A DNA stretch of 64,000 bases, taken from NCBI GenBank assembly GCA_035571515.1, contig DATNCQ010000178.1:62001-126000 (forward strand), in the 5' to 3' direction. Both the position numbers and the translations under genes were made by a program. Every line of letters begins with the position of its first letter. Positions within the stretch are counted from its first letter, which is position 1. The DNA comes from Gp6-AA40 sp035571515. GTDB lineage: Bacteria > Acidobacteriota > Vicinamibacteria > Vicinamibacterales > UBA2999. Positions 54,093 through 63,485 of the stretch are shown in pieces. A model generated the notes under the pieces. The model saw nothing but the letters and a program-made list of their open reading frames with translations. It did no database searches and was not told the DNA's origin.

Positions 54093-57008
54093 TTGGCGGG
54101 CAAACCACTCCAGGTCATTCAGGGCGGCACGCTGCGGCGCGAGCTCGAAGAGCAGATTTCCGGCGAGGTCCGCTTCGACGCGGTGTCCCGCGCCCTCTAT
54201 TCCACCGACGCCAGCGTCTACCAGATCCACCCGCTGGGGGTCGTCATCGTCAAGTCGCGGGAGGACATCCTGCGGGCGGTGCACCTGGCGCGCGCGCACG
54301 GGGTTTCCATTACGGCACGCGGCGGCGGCACGTCGCAGGCGGGGCAGGCCATCGGCAGCGGCCTGCAGCTCGACACCTCGAAGTACTACAACCGCATCCT
54401 GGAGCTGAACGTCGCGGAGCGCTGGGCGATTGTCGAGCCGGGCATCGTCCTCGACGAGCTGAACGCGCAGCTGAAGCCGCACGGGCTCCGCTTCGCGCCG
54501 GACATCTCCACGGCGAGCCGCGCGACCATCGGCGGCATGATCAGCAACAACTCCTGCGGCGCGCGGTCGGTGATGTACGGCAAGACCATCGATCACGTGC
54601 TCGAGCTCGACGTGATCCTGTCGGACGGATCGCAGGTGCACCTGCGGCCGCTCGACCGCGCGGAGCTCGACGCCGCGTGCCAGGGCGACACGCTCGAGGC
54701 CCGCTGCTACCGCGAGGTGCGGCGCATCGCCTGCGAGTGCGCCGGCGAAATCGAGAAGCGCTATCCGAAGGTGGTCCGCCGCGTCGGCGGCTACAACCTC
54801 GACGAGTTCGTCAGCGACGCGAAGCCGTTCAACCTGGCGAAGATCATCGTCGGCTCCGAGGGGACGCTGGCGATGATCACGGCGGCGAAGGTCAACCTCG
54901 TGCCGCTGCCGAAGGAGAAGGCGGTGCTGGCGATCGAGTTCGAGCAGCTGCTCGACGCGCTCGCGGCGACGCCCGTGATCCTCAGGCACAAGCCGTCGGC
55001 CATCGAGATCATGGACGCCTTCATCCTGAACCACGCGCGCGAGAATCCCGCGATGGACCGCATGCGGCGCGCGATCCTGCAGACCGACGATCCCGGCGCG
55101 CTCCTCAACGTGGAGTTGTACGCCGACCGCGCGGAGGATCTGCCGCCGCGGCTCGAGGCCATCGAGCGCGACCTGAAGCCGTACAAGTGCGTCTACCGGC
55201 GCCTGATGCCGCTCGCCGACCAGGCGCGCGTCTGGAGCTTCCGGGAAATGTCGCTCGGGCTCTCGATGGCGATGAAGGGCGACGAGAAGTCGCTGTCGTT
55301 CGTCGAGGACACGGCCGTCGAGCCGGAAGTGCTGCGCGAGTACATCGACGAGTTCCTGGCGATGATCCGCCGCAACGGCAGCTCCTCCGGCGTCTACGCG
55401 CACGCGTCGGTGGGGTGCCTGCACGTGCGGCCGGTCGTCAACATGAAGACGGAAGAAGGCGTCGCGCGTTTCGTGGCGATTGCCACGCAGAGCGCCGACC
55501 TGGTGCTCAAGTACGGCGGCGCGCTCTCGGGCGAGCACGGCGACGGGCTCGTGCGCGGCTTCTTCATGGAGAAGATGTTCGGGACCCCGCTCTACCAGGC
55601 GTTCCGCACGGTCAAGCACACGTTCGATCCGAATGGCCTCTTCAACCCCGGCAAGATCGTCGACTGCCCGCCGCTGACGACCAACCTGCGCTACGGCGCC
55701 GGCTACAAGACGCCCGATCCCGAGACCTACTTCGACTACTCGGAGTACGGCGGCTTCGGACGGGCGGTCGAGATGTGCAGCGGCGTCGGCGCCTGCCGCA
55801 AGAAGCTCGAAGGGACGATGTGCCCGTCGTACATGGCGACGCGCGACGAGCGCGACGTGACGCGCGGGAGGGCGAACGCGCTGCGCCTGGCGATGACGGG
55901 GCGCCTCGCCGAGGCGGGCCTCGGCGACGAGGGGGTGTTGGAGACGCTCGACCTCTGTCTCGAGTGCCGCGCCTGCAAGGCGGAGTGTCCCGTCGGCGTG
56001 GACGTCGCGCGGTTCAAGAGCGAGTTCCTCGCCGGGCACTGGAAGAAGCACGGCATCCCGCTCGGCAAGCGCGTGCTTGGCAACGTCCGCGCGCTGTCCA
56101 GGGTCGGCAGCCAGTTCGCGCCGCTGGCGAACACGCTGGCCGCCAGCGGGCTCGGGCGCTGGATGAACGAGAAGATGTTCGGCATCGACCGCCGCCGCAC
56201 GCCGCCCGCCTGGGCGAAGCAGACCTTCGCGCAGCGGTTCCGCGCGGATGGCCGTAAAGGCGGACCTTCAGGTCCGCCTTTAGCGACCGCGATTCTCTTC
56301 AACGACACCTTCACCAATTTCAACGAGCCCGACAACGGCGTCGCGGCCGTCGGCGTGCTGCGCGCGGCCGGCGCGGACGTGCGACTCCTGCCGCACGACT
56401 GCTGCGGCCGCCCGCTGATTTCGACCGGCCAGCTCGACGCCGCGCGCGCGCTCGCGAAGAAGAACGCGGACGCCCTGTACGACGCGGCGTCGCGCGGGGA
56501 GAAGATCCTGTTCCTCGAGCCGAGCTGCCTGTCGGCGGTGCGCGAGGACGCGCCGGCCCTGCTGCGCGGCGACGAGCAGCGCCGGGCGCAGGTCGTCGGC
56601 GATGCCTGCATCCTCTTCGAGGACTACCTGGAGCGCGAACTGGCGGCCGGGCGCTTGTCGCTCGCCCTCAAGCCGGGACCGTCAACCGTCGTGCTGCACG
56701 GTCATTGCCACCAGAAGGCGATGGGGCTGGTGGCGCCGGCCAGGGCGCTGCTGTCGCGCATCCCGTCGTGCAAGGTGGTGGACCTCGACTCGGGGTGCTG
56801 CGGGATGGCCGGATCCTTCGGCTATTCGAAGGATCACTACGAAGTCTCGAAGCAAATCGGCGAACGGCGGCTGCTGCCCGCCGCCCGCGCGCTGAAGGCC
56901 GGCGAGCTGCTGGCGGCCGCCGGCACGTCCTGCCGGCACCAGGTCGCGCATTTTGCCGGCGCGGAGGCGCAGCACCCGGCCGTCATCCTGCACTCGCTGA
57001 TCGAATAG
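54093..57008 (+). CDS. YdiJ-like FAD- and Fe-S-dependent 2-hydroxyacid dehydrogenase
   Basis: About 971 residues. An FAD-binding PCMH domain (ITARGGGTSQAGQAIG, GMISNNSCGARSVMYGKT), an FAD-linked oxidase C-terminal domain to about residue 525 (GALSGEHGDGLVRG), two 4Fe-4S sites (CSGVGACRKKLEGTMCPSY and CLECRACKAECPVG), then two CCG domains (HDCCGRPL, SGCCGMAGSFGYSKDHYEVS). This is the order found in YdiJ/GlcDF-type D-2-hydroxyacid dehydrogenases, which oxidise D-lactate, glycolate or D-2-hydroxyglutarate and pass electrons to the quinone pool. A palindromic repeat (56255-56282) is inserted in frame between the Fe-S and CCG parts, encoding RKGGPSGPPLA. The start is unsure: TTG at 54093 or 54084, without a ribosome binding site, perhaps leaderless. 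Confidence 0.86.
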   Translation: MAGKPLQVIQGGTLRRELEEQISGEVRFDAVSRALYSTDASVYQIHPLGVVIVKSREDILRAVHLARAHGVSITARGGGTSQAGQAIGSGLQLDTSKYYNRILELNVAERWAIVEPGIVLDELNAQLKPHGLRFAPDISTASRATIGGMISNNSCGARSVMYGKTIDHVLELDVILSDGSQVHLRPLDRAELDAACQGDTLEARCYREVRRIACECAGEIEKRYPKVVRRVGGYNLDEFVSDAKPFNLAKIIVGSEGTLAMITAAKVNLVPLPKEKAVLAIEFEQLLDALAATPVILRHKPSAIEIMDAFILNHARENPAMDRMRRAILQTDDPGALLNVELYADRAEDLPPRLEAIERDLKPYKCVYRRLMPLADQARVWSFREMSLGLSMAMKGDEKSLSFVEDTAVEPEVLREYIDEFLAMIRRNGSSSGVYAHASVGCLHVRPVVNMKTEEGVARFVAIATQSADLVLKYGGALSGEHGDGLVRGFFMEKMFGTPLYQAFRTVKHTFDPNGLFNPGKIVDCPPLTTNLRYGAGYKTPDPETYFDYSEYGGFGRAVEMCSGVGACRKKLEGTMCPSYMATRDERDVTRGRANALRLAMTGRLAEAGLGDEGVLETLDLCLECRACKAECPVGVDVARFKSEFLAGHWKKHGIPLGKRVLGNVRALSRVGSQFAPLANTLAASGLGRWMNEKMFGIDRRRTPPAWAKQTFAQRFRADGRKGGPSGPPLATAILFNDTFTNFNEPDNGVAAVGVLRAAGADVRLLPHDCCGRPLISTGQLDAARALAKKNADALYDAASRGEKILFLEPSCLSAVREDAPALLRGDEQRRAQVVGDACILFEDYLERELAAGRLSLALKPGPSTVVLHGHCHQKAMGLVAPARALLSRIPSCKVVDLDSGCCGMAGSFGYSKDHYEVSKQIGERRLLPAARALKAGELLAAAGTSCRHQVAHFAGAEAQHPAVILHSLIE
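56255..56282. repeat. dispersed palindrome inserted in frame in the dehydrogenase gene
   Basis: The longest and most perfect copy: 13-base arms TAAAGGCGGACCT and AGGTCCGCCTTTA around TC. It is read through in the frame of the dehydrogenase and adds a Gly/Pro-rich stretch in a linker between domains. Confidence 0.85.
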
Positions 57009-57019
57009 AATCCCGCGAC

Positions 57020-58327
57020 ATGACAACCACCGCACGCCGGTCCGGTCTCCCCGCCACGACCAACGTCCTCATCCTGCTGTGCGCGATGTACTTCATTTCG
57101 TACATCGTCCGGCAGAATGTGAGCACGGCGATCATCGCGATTCGGCCGGAATTCAAGCTGTCGAACACGCAGGCGGGGCTGATCTTCTCTGCCTTCGGCT
57201 ACCCGTACCTGCTGTTCCAGATCATCGGCGGCGTGACGGCCGATCGCTTCGGGCCGCGCCGCACGCTGTTTCTGAGCGGTCTCGTGTGGGCGGGAGCGAC
57301 GGTGCTCACGAGCTTCGCGTGGGATTTCTATTCGCTCTTCGCGGCGCGCATCCTCATGGGCTTCGGCGTCGGCGCGACGCTGCCGACCGCGACGCGGGCG
57401 ATGCAGTACTGGGTGGAAACGCGGAAGCGCGGTTTCGCGCAGGGCATCACGCACGCGTTCTCGCGCCTCGGCAACGCGCTGACACCCATGCTCGTCGTCT
57501 GGCTGATGGCGGTCGTCACCTGGCGCGGCTCGTTCGTCGTCATCGGCATCGCCGGGTTCGTCTGGGTGGCGGCGTGGTACTGGTACTTCCGCGACGATCC
57601 GCACGAGCACCCGGCCATCACGGAAGAGGAGCTGGCCGTACTGCCGAAGCGCCGCGAGAAGGGCCCGCCGCCAACGGTGCCGTGGGGCCCGCTCGTCGCG
57701 CGCATGTGGCCGGTGACGCTGACCTACTTCTGCTACGGCTGGTGCCTCTGGCTCTATCTGAGCTTCCTGCTCATCTTCTTCAAGGACAAGTTCTCGCTCA
57801 GCACGAACGAGACGGCGCTGTTTGCGACGGTCGTCTACACGATCGGCGCGGTCGGCAACACGATCGGCGGCGTGTTCTCGGACCGGATTCTCCACAGGAC
57901 GAAAAACGTGCGCAAGGCGCGCGTCGGCGCCGCGGTGTTCGGCTTCGTGGGCGCGCTCATCTCGCTGCTGCCGATCCTGCAGCTGAGCGACAAGGTGATG
58001 GTCGCCGTCTGCCTGTCGGCCGGCTTCTTCTTTGCCGAGATGATCATCGGCCCGATGTGGGCGATCCCGATGGACATCGCGCCGAAGTACTCCGGGACGG
58101 CGTCCGGGCTGATGAACTCGGGCTCGGCGCTGGCGGCGATCCTGTCTCCGGTCGTCGCGGGCATGGTCACCGACATGACCGGCGACCCGCAGCTGCCGTT
58201 CGTCATCGCCATCTTCGTGCTGATGGTGGGCGCGGTGACCGCGTTCCTCATGCACCCGGAGGAGCAGTTCACCGACGATGCGCCGGCCGCGCCGCCGATC
58301 GGCGCCGCCGCAACCGCCGCGCGGTGA
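57020..58327 (+). CDS. MFS transporter, anion:cation symporter type
   Basis: 435 residues, 12 helices. MYFISYIVRQNVSTAIIAIRPEFKLS, the loop GGVTADRFGPRRTLF with the MFS signature, RILMGFGVGATLPTATRAMQYW and NTIGGVFSDRILHRTKNVRKAR fit the ACS family (glucarate, galactonate, tartrate or phosphate symporters). It starts 11 bases after the dehydrogenase stop, so import of a hydroxy acid for that enzyme is likely. The substrate is not fixed by sequence. C-terminal tail is Ala-rich. Confidence 0.86.
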   Translation: MTTTARRSGLPATTNVLILLCAMYFISYIVRQNVSTAIIAIRPEFKLSNTQAGLIFSAFGYPYLLFQIIGGVTADRFGPRRTLFLSGLVWAGATVLTSFAWDFYSLFAARILMGFGVGATLPTATRAMQYWVETRKRGFAQGITHAFSRLGNALTPMLVVWLMAVVTWRGSFVVIGIAGFVWVAAWYWYFRDDPHEHPAITEEELAVLPKRREKGPPPTVPWGPLVARMWPVTLTYFCYGWCLWLYLSFLLIFFKDKFSLSTNETALFATVVYTIGAVGNTIGGVFSDRILHRTKNVRKARVGAAVFGFVGALISLLPILQLSDKVMVAVCLSAGFFFAEMIIGPMWAIPMDIAPKYSGTASGLMNSGSALAAILSPVVAGMVTDMTGDPQLPFVIAIFVLMVGAVTAFLMHPEEQFTDDAPAAPPIGAAATAAR

Positions 58328-58335
58328 CGTCGCCG

Positions 58336-58368
58336 TTGGCCGTTGCTCGTTGATCGTTGGTCGTTACG
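58336..58368 (+). repeat. CGTTGGTCGTT-type short iteration
   Basis: Units of CGTTG(C/A/G)TCGTT repeated three times. The same iteration occurs at 4627-4644 and 59508-59530, always just past a gene end. It sits next to the palindrome at 58410-58431 in a spacer of 160 bases. Confidence 0.5.
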
Positions 58369-58409
58369 AGCTCACAGCCATAGGGTCGACACGGTCGAGA
58401 CGGCCGTAG

Positions 58410-58431
58410 GGGCGGACCTTCAGGTCCGCCC
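58410..58431. repeat. dispersed palindrome, GGCGGACCT family
   Basis: GGGCGGACCT and AGGTCCGCCC around TC, preceded by CCGTAG. It lies in the spacer between the MFS gene and the aminotransferase. Confidence 0.8.
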
Positions 58432-58488
58432 ACCAACCACCCACTACCAACCACCAACCAGCCTTCAGGCCCGTGCTACAGTGCCTCG

Positions 58489-59478
58489 ATGACGGTCCAC
58501 GCACGTACGATCCCCCTTCTTACTGACAGCCAGGTGCTCGGCGAGCTCAGGACGCTCCGCTCGAAGCAGCCGGTGGACTATTCGGCCTTCTATTCGAGCC
58601 AGCTGAAGGGGATCGTGACCGACCCCGCGCTGATGCTCCTGCCGTTCGACGATCACATCGTGCACCGCGGCCACGGCATCTTCGACACCGCGGCGATCGT
58701 CAACGGAAAGATCTACGACCTCGAGGCGCACCTCGATCGCTTCCTGCGCTCGGCGGAGCGATCGAAGCTTCGCCTCCCGTGCTCGCGCGACGAAATGCGC
58801 GACATCGTCGTGCAGACCGCGGCCGCGAGCGGGCGGCGCGAAGGGTCGATTCGCTACTGGCTGTCGTCGGGCCCGGGCAGCCTCGAGCTCACGCCGGCAA
58901 AGGGCGCCGAGCCCGGCTTCTTCGTCATGGTGTTCGCGGGGCTCTCGTACCCCGAGCGGTGGTACACCGAGGGGCTGCGCGTGATGACGACGACCTATCC
59001 GATCAAGGCGCCGCTCTATGCGATCACGAAGGCGACCAACTACCTGCCGAACGTGCTGATGCAGATGGAGGCGAAGGAGAAGGGGTTCGACAACGGCGTG
59101 TTCCTGGACGAGGACGGGAACGTCGGCGAGAGCTCGAACATGAACGTCGCGTTCGTGACCAGGGGCGGCGTGCTGGTCCACCCCAAGTTCGACCACATCC
59201 TGTCCGGCTGCACGTCTGTCCGGCTGCTGGAGCTGGCGCGGGCCCGCCAGGACCGCGCGCAGGTGACCGGCGTCGAGGTCCGCGACATTGCGGTCGCCGA
59301 GGCGCGTGCCAGCCGCGAGATGCTGCTCCTTGGCAGCTCGATTAAAGTCGCGCCGGTCGTCCAGTGGGACGACCAGGTGATCGGCGACGGCAAGCCGGGA
59401 CCGGTCAGCAAGGCACTCCTCGGCCTGCTCGACGAAGACATGCGCAGCAGCGATCGGCTGATCCCGGTCCCGTACTGA
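58489..59478 (+). CDS. class IV PLP-dependent aminotransferase
   Basis: 329 residues of the branched-chain / D-amino-acid aminotransferase fold. HRGHGIFDTAAIVNGKIYDLEAHLDRFLRSA is the N-terminal signature, Lys181 in AITKATNYLPN binds pyridoxal phosphate, and GVFLDEDGNVGESSNMNVAFV holds the cofactor-contacting Glu. An N-terminal extension of about 45 residues is longer than in BCAT. Products could be branched-chain or D-amino acids, or glyoxylate-linked transamination given the neighbours. Set off from the upstream genes by the repeat-rich spacer. Confidence 0.85.
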   Translation: MTVHARTIPLLTDSQVLGELRTLRSKQPVDYSAFYSSQLKGIVTDPALMLLPFDDHIVHRGHGIFDTAAIVNGKIYDLEAHLDRFLRSAERSKLRLPCSRDEMRDIVVQTAAASGRREGSIRYWLSSGPGSLELTPAKGAEPGFFVMVFAGLSYPERWYTEGLRVMTTTYPIKAPLYAITKATNYLPNVLMQMEAKEKGFDNGVFLDEDGNVGESSNMNVAFVTRGGVLVHPKFDHILSGCTSVRLLELARARQDRAQVTGVEVRDIAVAEARASREMLLLGSSIKVAPVVQWDDQVIGDGKPGPVSKALLGLLDEDMRSSDRLIPVPY

Positions 59479-59532
59479 GCGCGCGGCGGCGCCAGCCGCG
59501 CGCCGGCCGTTGGTCGTTGGTCGTTGGTGGTG

Positions 59533-59552
59533 GGCGGACCTGAAGGTCCGCC
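59533..59552. repeat. dispersed palindrome, GGCGGACCT family
   Basis: GGCGGACCT and AGGTCCGCC around GA, followed by TCTACGGCCG. Placed between two convergent genes, just after CGTTGGTCGTT iterations at 59508-59530; probably also acts as terminator. Confidence 0.8.
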
Positions 59553-59604
59553 TCTACGGCCGCCGCGCACGTCCGCCCTGCGTTCATCGTCTACCGGCCA
59601 ACCG

Positions 59605-60387
59605 TCAGGCCCCCGTCCACTGCGGCTTCCGCTTCGCGAGGAATGCCTCCACGCCCTCCTTGAAGTCCGCGCTCATGTAGCACATCTCGATCAGGTCCGC
59701 GTCCGCCTGCTCGGGGCTGCGCGCCTCCATCAGCCGCCGCGTCATCTCCTTCGCGGCGCGGATCGTCAGCGGCGCGTTGTCGGCAATCTGCCGCGCCAGC
59801 GTCATGACCTCCGACGCGATCGACTCCTTCGGCACCACGCGGTTGATGAGCCCCATCGCCTGCGCCTCGGGCGCCGGGAACAAGCGGCCGGTGAAGATCA
59901 TTTCCTTGGCGCGCGCGGGGCCGATCAGGTTGACGATGCGCGCGAACGTCCCGGACGAGGCGACGTTGCCGAGCGTGCGGGCGATCGGAATCCCGATCGC
60001 CGACTCCGGCGTCGCCACGCTCAGGTCGCACGTCGCGACGATGCCGCAGCCGGCGCCGGTCGCGAACCCTTCCACCTGCGTGATCGTCGGCTTGACGACC
60101 CGCTCGAGCCGGCCGAGCACCGCGCTGATCTTCCTCTCGTACTCGATCGCGTCGTTCGGCGTGCGGAAGCTCTGGAACTGGGAGATGTCGGTCCCCGAGA
60201 CGAACGCCTTGCCGCCGGCGCCGCGCAGGACGAAGACGCGCACCTGCGGGTCGGCGTCCACGTGCTCGCAGGCGGCGACCAGCGCGTCGTACATCGCCCA
60301 GGTCATCGCGTTGCGCGCCTGCGGACGGTTGAAGGTGAGGATCGCCAGCGGCGGATCGATCTCGAAGATGGTCTCGGCTTCGGACAA
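59605..60387 (-). CDS. enoyl-CoA hydratase/isomerase family protein
   Basis: 260 residues of the crotonase superfamily. ILTFNRPQARNAMTWAMYDAL is the N-terminal strand, the oxyanion-hole region is GGKAFVSGTDISQF with Gly-Gly in VEGFATGAGCGIVATCDLSVA, and LTIRAAKEMTRRLM is the trimer helix. Glu residues of classic hydratases are not both present (in the place of the second lies GNVASSG), so it may be an isomerase or hydrolase. TTG start at 60387, strongly supported by GGAGG four bases ahead. Divergent from the CoA-transferase, suggesting a common CoA-ester route. Confidence 0.85.
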   Translation of the reverse strand: MSEAETIFEIDPPLAILTFNRPQARNAMTWAMYDALVAACEHVDADPQVRVFVLRGAGGKAFVSGTDISQFQSFRTPNDAIEYERKISAVLGRLERVVKPTITQVEGFATGAGCGIVATCDLSVATPESAIGIPIARTLGNVASSGTFARIVNLIGPARAKEMIFTGRLFPAPEAQAMGLINRVVPKESIASEVMTLARQIADNAPLTIRAAKEMTRRLMEARSPEQADADLIEMCYMSADFKEGVEAFLAKRKPQWTGA

Positions 60388-60449
60388 GGGTCCTCCAGCG
60401 ACAAGTCTACTTCGTGTTCTCCGCGACCTTCGTGGTTCAATAAGCCGTC

Positions 60450-61652
60450 ATGGATCAGAGCTCGAGCGGCGCGCTCGCGGGGCTGCGCGTCGTGGATCTC
60501 ACGCAGGTGATGGCCGGCCCCTTCTGCACGATGCTGCTCGCCGATCTCGGCGCGGACGTGATCAAGATCGAGCCGCCGAACGGCGACTCGACGCGCACGA
60601 TGCCGGGCGCGGTCGGCACCGACAGCCCGAGCTTCAACGCCGTCAACCGCGGCAAGCGGAGCGTCGTCCTCAACCTGAAGGCGAAGGAGGGCGTCGAGGC
60701 GGTGAAGGCGCTCGCGCGGACGGCGGACGTCTTCGTCGAGAACTACCGCCCCGGCGTCATGGAGACGCTCGGCCTCGATTACGCGAGCCTGTCGGCGATC
60801 AACCCGCGGATCGTCTACGCCTCGATCTCCGGCTACGGCCAGACAGGGCCGCATCGCAGCAAGGGCGGCTTCGACCTGGTCGCACAAGGTGTCTCGGGCA
60901 TCATGTCGGTGACCGGCGAGCCGGGCGGCGCGCCGGTGAAGTCCGGCATCCCGCTGACCGATCTCGGCGCCGGCCTCTTCGCCACCGTCGGCATCCTCGC
61001 CGCGCTCCAGAGCCGGCAGCGGACCGGGCGAGGCCAGCAGGTGGACACGTCGCTGCTCGATGCCGGCGTCGGCCTCTCGGTCTGGGAGTCGACACAGTAC
61101 TTCTCCGGCCGCGGCATCCCCGAGCGGCTCGGCTCGGCGCACCGCATGAGCGCCCCCTACCAGGCGTTCCGCTGCGCCGACGGCTTCATCACCATCGGCG
61201 GCGCCAACGACCGCACGTTCCATCGCATCTGCGACGTGCTCGGGCACCCGGAGTGGCGCGACATGCCGGAGTTCAAGACCGACGGGATGCGCATCCGCAA
61301 CCGCGCCGACCTCGCCGCGCGCATCGAGGCGATCACGACGACGCAGCCGCGCGCGCACTGGCTGGAGCTGTTCGAGGCGCACAACATCCCGTGCGGGCCC
61401 ATCAACGACTACTCGCAGGTGTTCCAGGATCCACAGGTGATCGCGCGCGAGCTGGTGGTCGACGTCGAGCACCCGACGCTCGGCGCCATCAAGGCGCTCG
61501 GCTCGCCGATCAAGCTGAGCGCCACGCCCGTCGACGCGCGGCGGCGGGCCCCCCTGCTCGGCGAACACACCGTGGAGGTCCTGACGGAGGTAGGGATCCG
61601 GGATCAGGGATCAGGGATCAAGAGCGCGGGATCAGGGATCAAAAGCACTTGA
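60450..61652 (+). CDS. CaiB/BaiF class III CoA-transferase
   Basis: 400 residues. VVDLTQVMAGPFCTMLLADLG is the N-terminal CoA-binding loop and Asp171 in IPLTDLGAG is the catalytic residue seen in formyl-CoA:oxalate CoA-transferase. GGANDRTFHRICDVLGHPEW and HNIPCGPINDYSQVFQDPQV are standard family blocks. The family moves CoA between carboxylates; oxalate is suggested by the antiporter nearby, but succinyl, carnitine or others are possible. The last 19 residues (from VGIRDQGSGIKS) are encoded by an iterated GGGATCA repeat and are not part of the family core, so the original stop codon was probably displaced. Confidence 0.88.
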   Translation: MDQSSSGALAGLRVVDLTQVMAGPFCTMLLADLGADVIKIEPPNGDSTRTMPGAVGTDSPSFNAVNRGKRSVVLNLKAKEGVEAVKALARTADVFVENYRPGVMETLGLDYASLSAINPRIVYASISGYGQTGPHRSKGGFDLVAQGVSGIMSVTGEPGGAPVKSGIPLTDLGAGLFATVGILAALQSRQRTGRGQQVDTSLLDAGVGLSVWESTQYFSGRGIPERLGSAHRMSAPYQAFRCADGFITIGGANDRTFHRICDVLGHPEWRDMPEFKTDGMRIRNRADLAARIEAITTTQPRAHWLELFEAHNIPCGPINDYSQVFQDPQVIARELVVDVEHPTLGAIKALGSPIKLSATPVDARRRAPLLGEHTVEVLTEVGIRDQGSGIKSAGSGIKST

Positions 61653-61680
61653 TCCCCGATCCCCGGTCCCCGATCCCTAC
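61591..61680. repeat. iterated GGGATC inverted repeat extending a coding sequence
   Basis: About six GGGATCA/GGGATCC units (61593-61640) face four GATCCCC-type units (61650-61678), framed by TAGGGATC and GATCCCTA. The left half encodes the last residues of the CoA-transferase. Related to the array at 24072-24160. Confidence 0.7.
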
Positions 61681-61790
61681 CCGCGGCGCGCCGCTGGCAT
61701 TCGGCCTGCCTCTGTAGCAGGAGACGGGGGCATGCCACGCCGCAACTTCACCGGAATTGTCCGATTCGCCTCGCGCGATCCCGAAATGTT

Positions 61791-63485
61791 GTGACCCGGG
61801 GCAGGGGAGCGCACCGTGCGCTCCTGGCGCTCGCGACGGTCGCGACCCTGATGGCGGGCAGCCAGGCACGCGCGCAGCAGGGGGCCGACCCGGCATCGGA
61901 GGTCGAGATCGCCACCGCGCCCGTCACGCTCGACGGCGCCGTCCTGTTCCACGTCCGCGGAGTGGCCTCGTTTCCCGCACCGGTGCGCGCCCGTCGCATC
62001 GAGGAGCGGCTGGCGGCCGTCGCGGCCGATCCCGCCGCCAGCCTGGATTCGTTCCGCATCGCCGACACGGGCAGCGCGACGCGTATCCTCGCGGGCGCCG
62101 AGACGATCATGATGGTCGTCGACGCGGATGCACAGCTCGAGCAGGTGAGCCGCGCCGACCTCGCGGCCTCGCATCTCGCCCGCCTGCGGCAGGCGGCCGC
62201 GGACTATCGCGCGGCGCGATCGCCCGCCGCCATTCGGCGTTCCATAATCATGGCCGCTGTCGGCACCCTCGTGCTGGCGCTCGTCATTGGCGGACTGGTG
62301 GTCTTCTGGCGGTGGCTCGACCCCGTGCTGACCCGCCGTCTCGAAGCGCGCATTCACACCGTCCATATCCAGTCGTTCGAGGTGATGCGCGCCGAACGCA
62401 TCTGGAGCGCGCTCAGGAGCGGCGTGGTGGCGGTCCGCACGATTGTGTTTCTCGCCGTCGCGCTCGCCTACCTGGGGTTCGTGTTCGCGCGGTTCCCGTG
62501 GACGCGCGGGCTGCCGGACGGAATGGCGGCGTTCGCGCTCGGGCCGGTGCGCGTCATCGGCGGCGGCGTGGCCGGCGCCGTTCCCAGCCTCATCTTTCTG
62601 ACGGTGCTGTTCATCGTCATGCGGATGGCGCTCAGGGTCGTCCGCTTCTTCTTCGACGCCGTCGCGCAGGGAAGCGTCACGCTTCCCAACTTCGATCGCG
62701 ACTGGGCCGAGCCAACCTACAAGATCGTGCGCACGGCCATCGTCGCCTTTACGCTCATCGTGGCGTATCCCTACGTCCCGGGTTCGCAAACCGAGGCGTT
62801 CAAGGGCATTTCGATCTTCATCGGCATCGTCTTCTCGCTCGGGTCGTCCTCGGCCATCTCGAACATCCTCGCCGGCTACATGCTGACCTACCGCCGCGCG
62901 CTGAAGATCGGCGATCGCGTCAAGATCGGCACGGCCGTCGGCGAGGTGATCGCGACGCGCCTGCAGGTGACGCACCTGCGCTCGATGAAGAACGAGGAGA
63001 TCATCATCCCGAACTCGCAGATCATGGCGGCCGAGGTCCTCAACTACAGCTCGCTGTCGCGGGCCCGCGGGCTGATCCTGCACACCGACGTCGGGATTGG
63101 CTACGAGGTGCCCTGGCGGCAGGTCGAGGCGATGCTGATGGCGGCGGCCGGCCGCACGGCGGGACTGTGCCTCGAGCCGCGCCCGTTCGTGCTCGAGAAG
63201 CAGCTCGGCGACTTTGCCGTGATGTATGAGCTGAACGTGTACTGCCGCACCGTCGAGGCGATGCCGCAGCTGTACGCCGAGCTGCACCGCAACATCCTCG
63301 ACCTGTTCAACGAGCACGGCGTGCAGATCATGACGCCTGCGTACGAAGGCGATCCGCTCACGCCGAAGGTGGTGCCGCGCGGCGACTGGTACGCGGCGCC
63401 GGCGGTGCGCCCGGGCTACGAGATGGGCGCGAGAGACTCGGCGGCGAGCGATTCGAGCGCCGCCATGACGCCGCCCGCCTTGTGA
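61791..63485 (+). CDS. mechanosensitive channel, MscS family
   Basis: 564 residues. A signal peptide (ALATVATLMAGSQARAQQ) precedes a periplasmic domain of about 130 residues, then five or so membrane helices (about 152-175, 216-238, 262-284, 322-340, 345-365). The MscS pore and beta domain read SSSAISNILAGYMLTYRRALKIGD, then GTAVGEVIATRLQVTHLRSMKNEEIIIPNSQI. It releases solutes on osmotic downshock. The start is a GTG at 61791 and could be wrong. The C-terminal 23 codons overlap the convergent aminotransferase gene by 70 bases. Confidence 0.85.
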   Translation: MTRGRGAHRALLALATVATLMAGSQARAQQGADPASEVEIATAPVTLDGAVLFHVRGVASFPAPVRARRIEERLAAVAADPAASLDSFRIADTGSATRILAGAETIMMVVDADAQLEQVSRADLAASHLARLRQAAADYRAARSPAAIRRSIIMAAVGTLVLALVIGGLVVFWRWLDPVLTRRLEARIHTVHIQSFEVMRAERIWSALRSGVVAVRTIVFLAVALAYLGFVFARFPWTRGLPDGMAAFALGPVRVIGGGVAGAVPSLIFLTVLFIVMRMALRVVRFFFDAVAQGSVTLPNFDRDWAEPTYKIVRTAIVAFTLIVAYPYVPGSQTEAFKGISIFIGIVFSLGSSSAISNILAGYMLTYRRALKIGDRVKIGTAVGEVIATRLQVTHLRSMKNEEIIIPNSQIMAAEVLNYSSLSRARGLILHTDVGIGYEVPWRQVEAMLMAAAGRTAGLCLEPRPFVLEKQLGDFAVMYELNVYCRTVEAMPQLYAELHRNILDLFNEHGVQIMTPAYEGDPLTPKVVPRGDWYAAPAVRPGYEMGARDSAASDSSAAMTPPAL

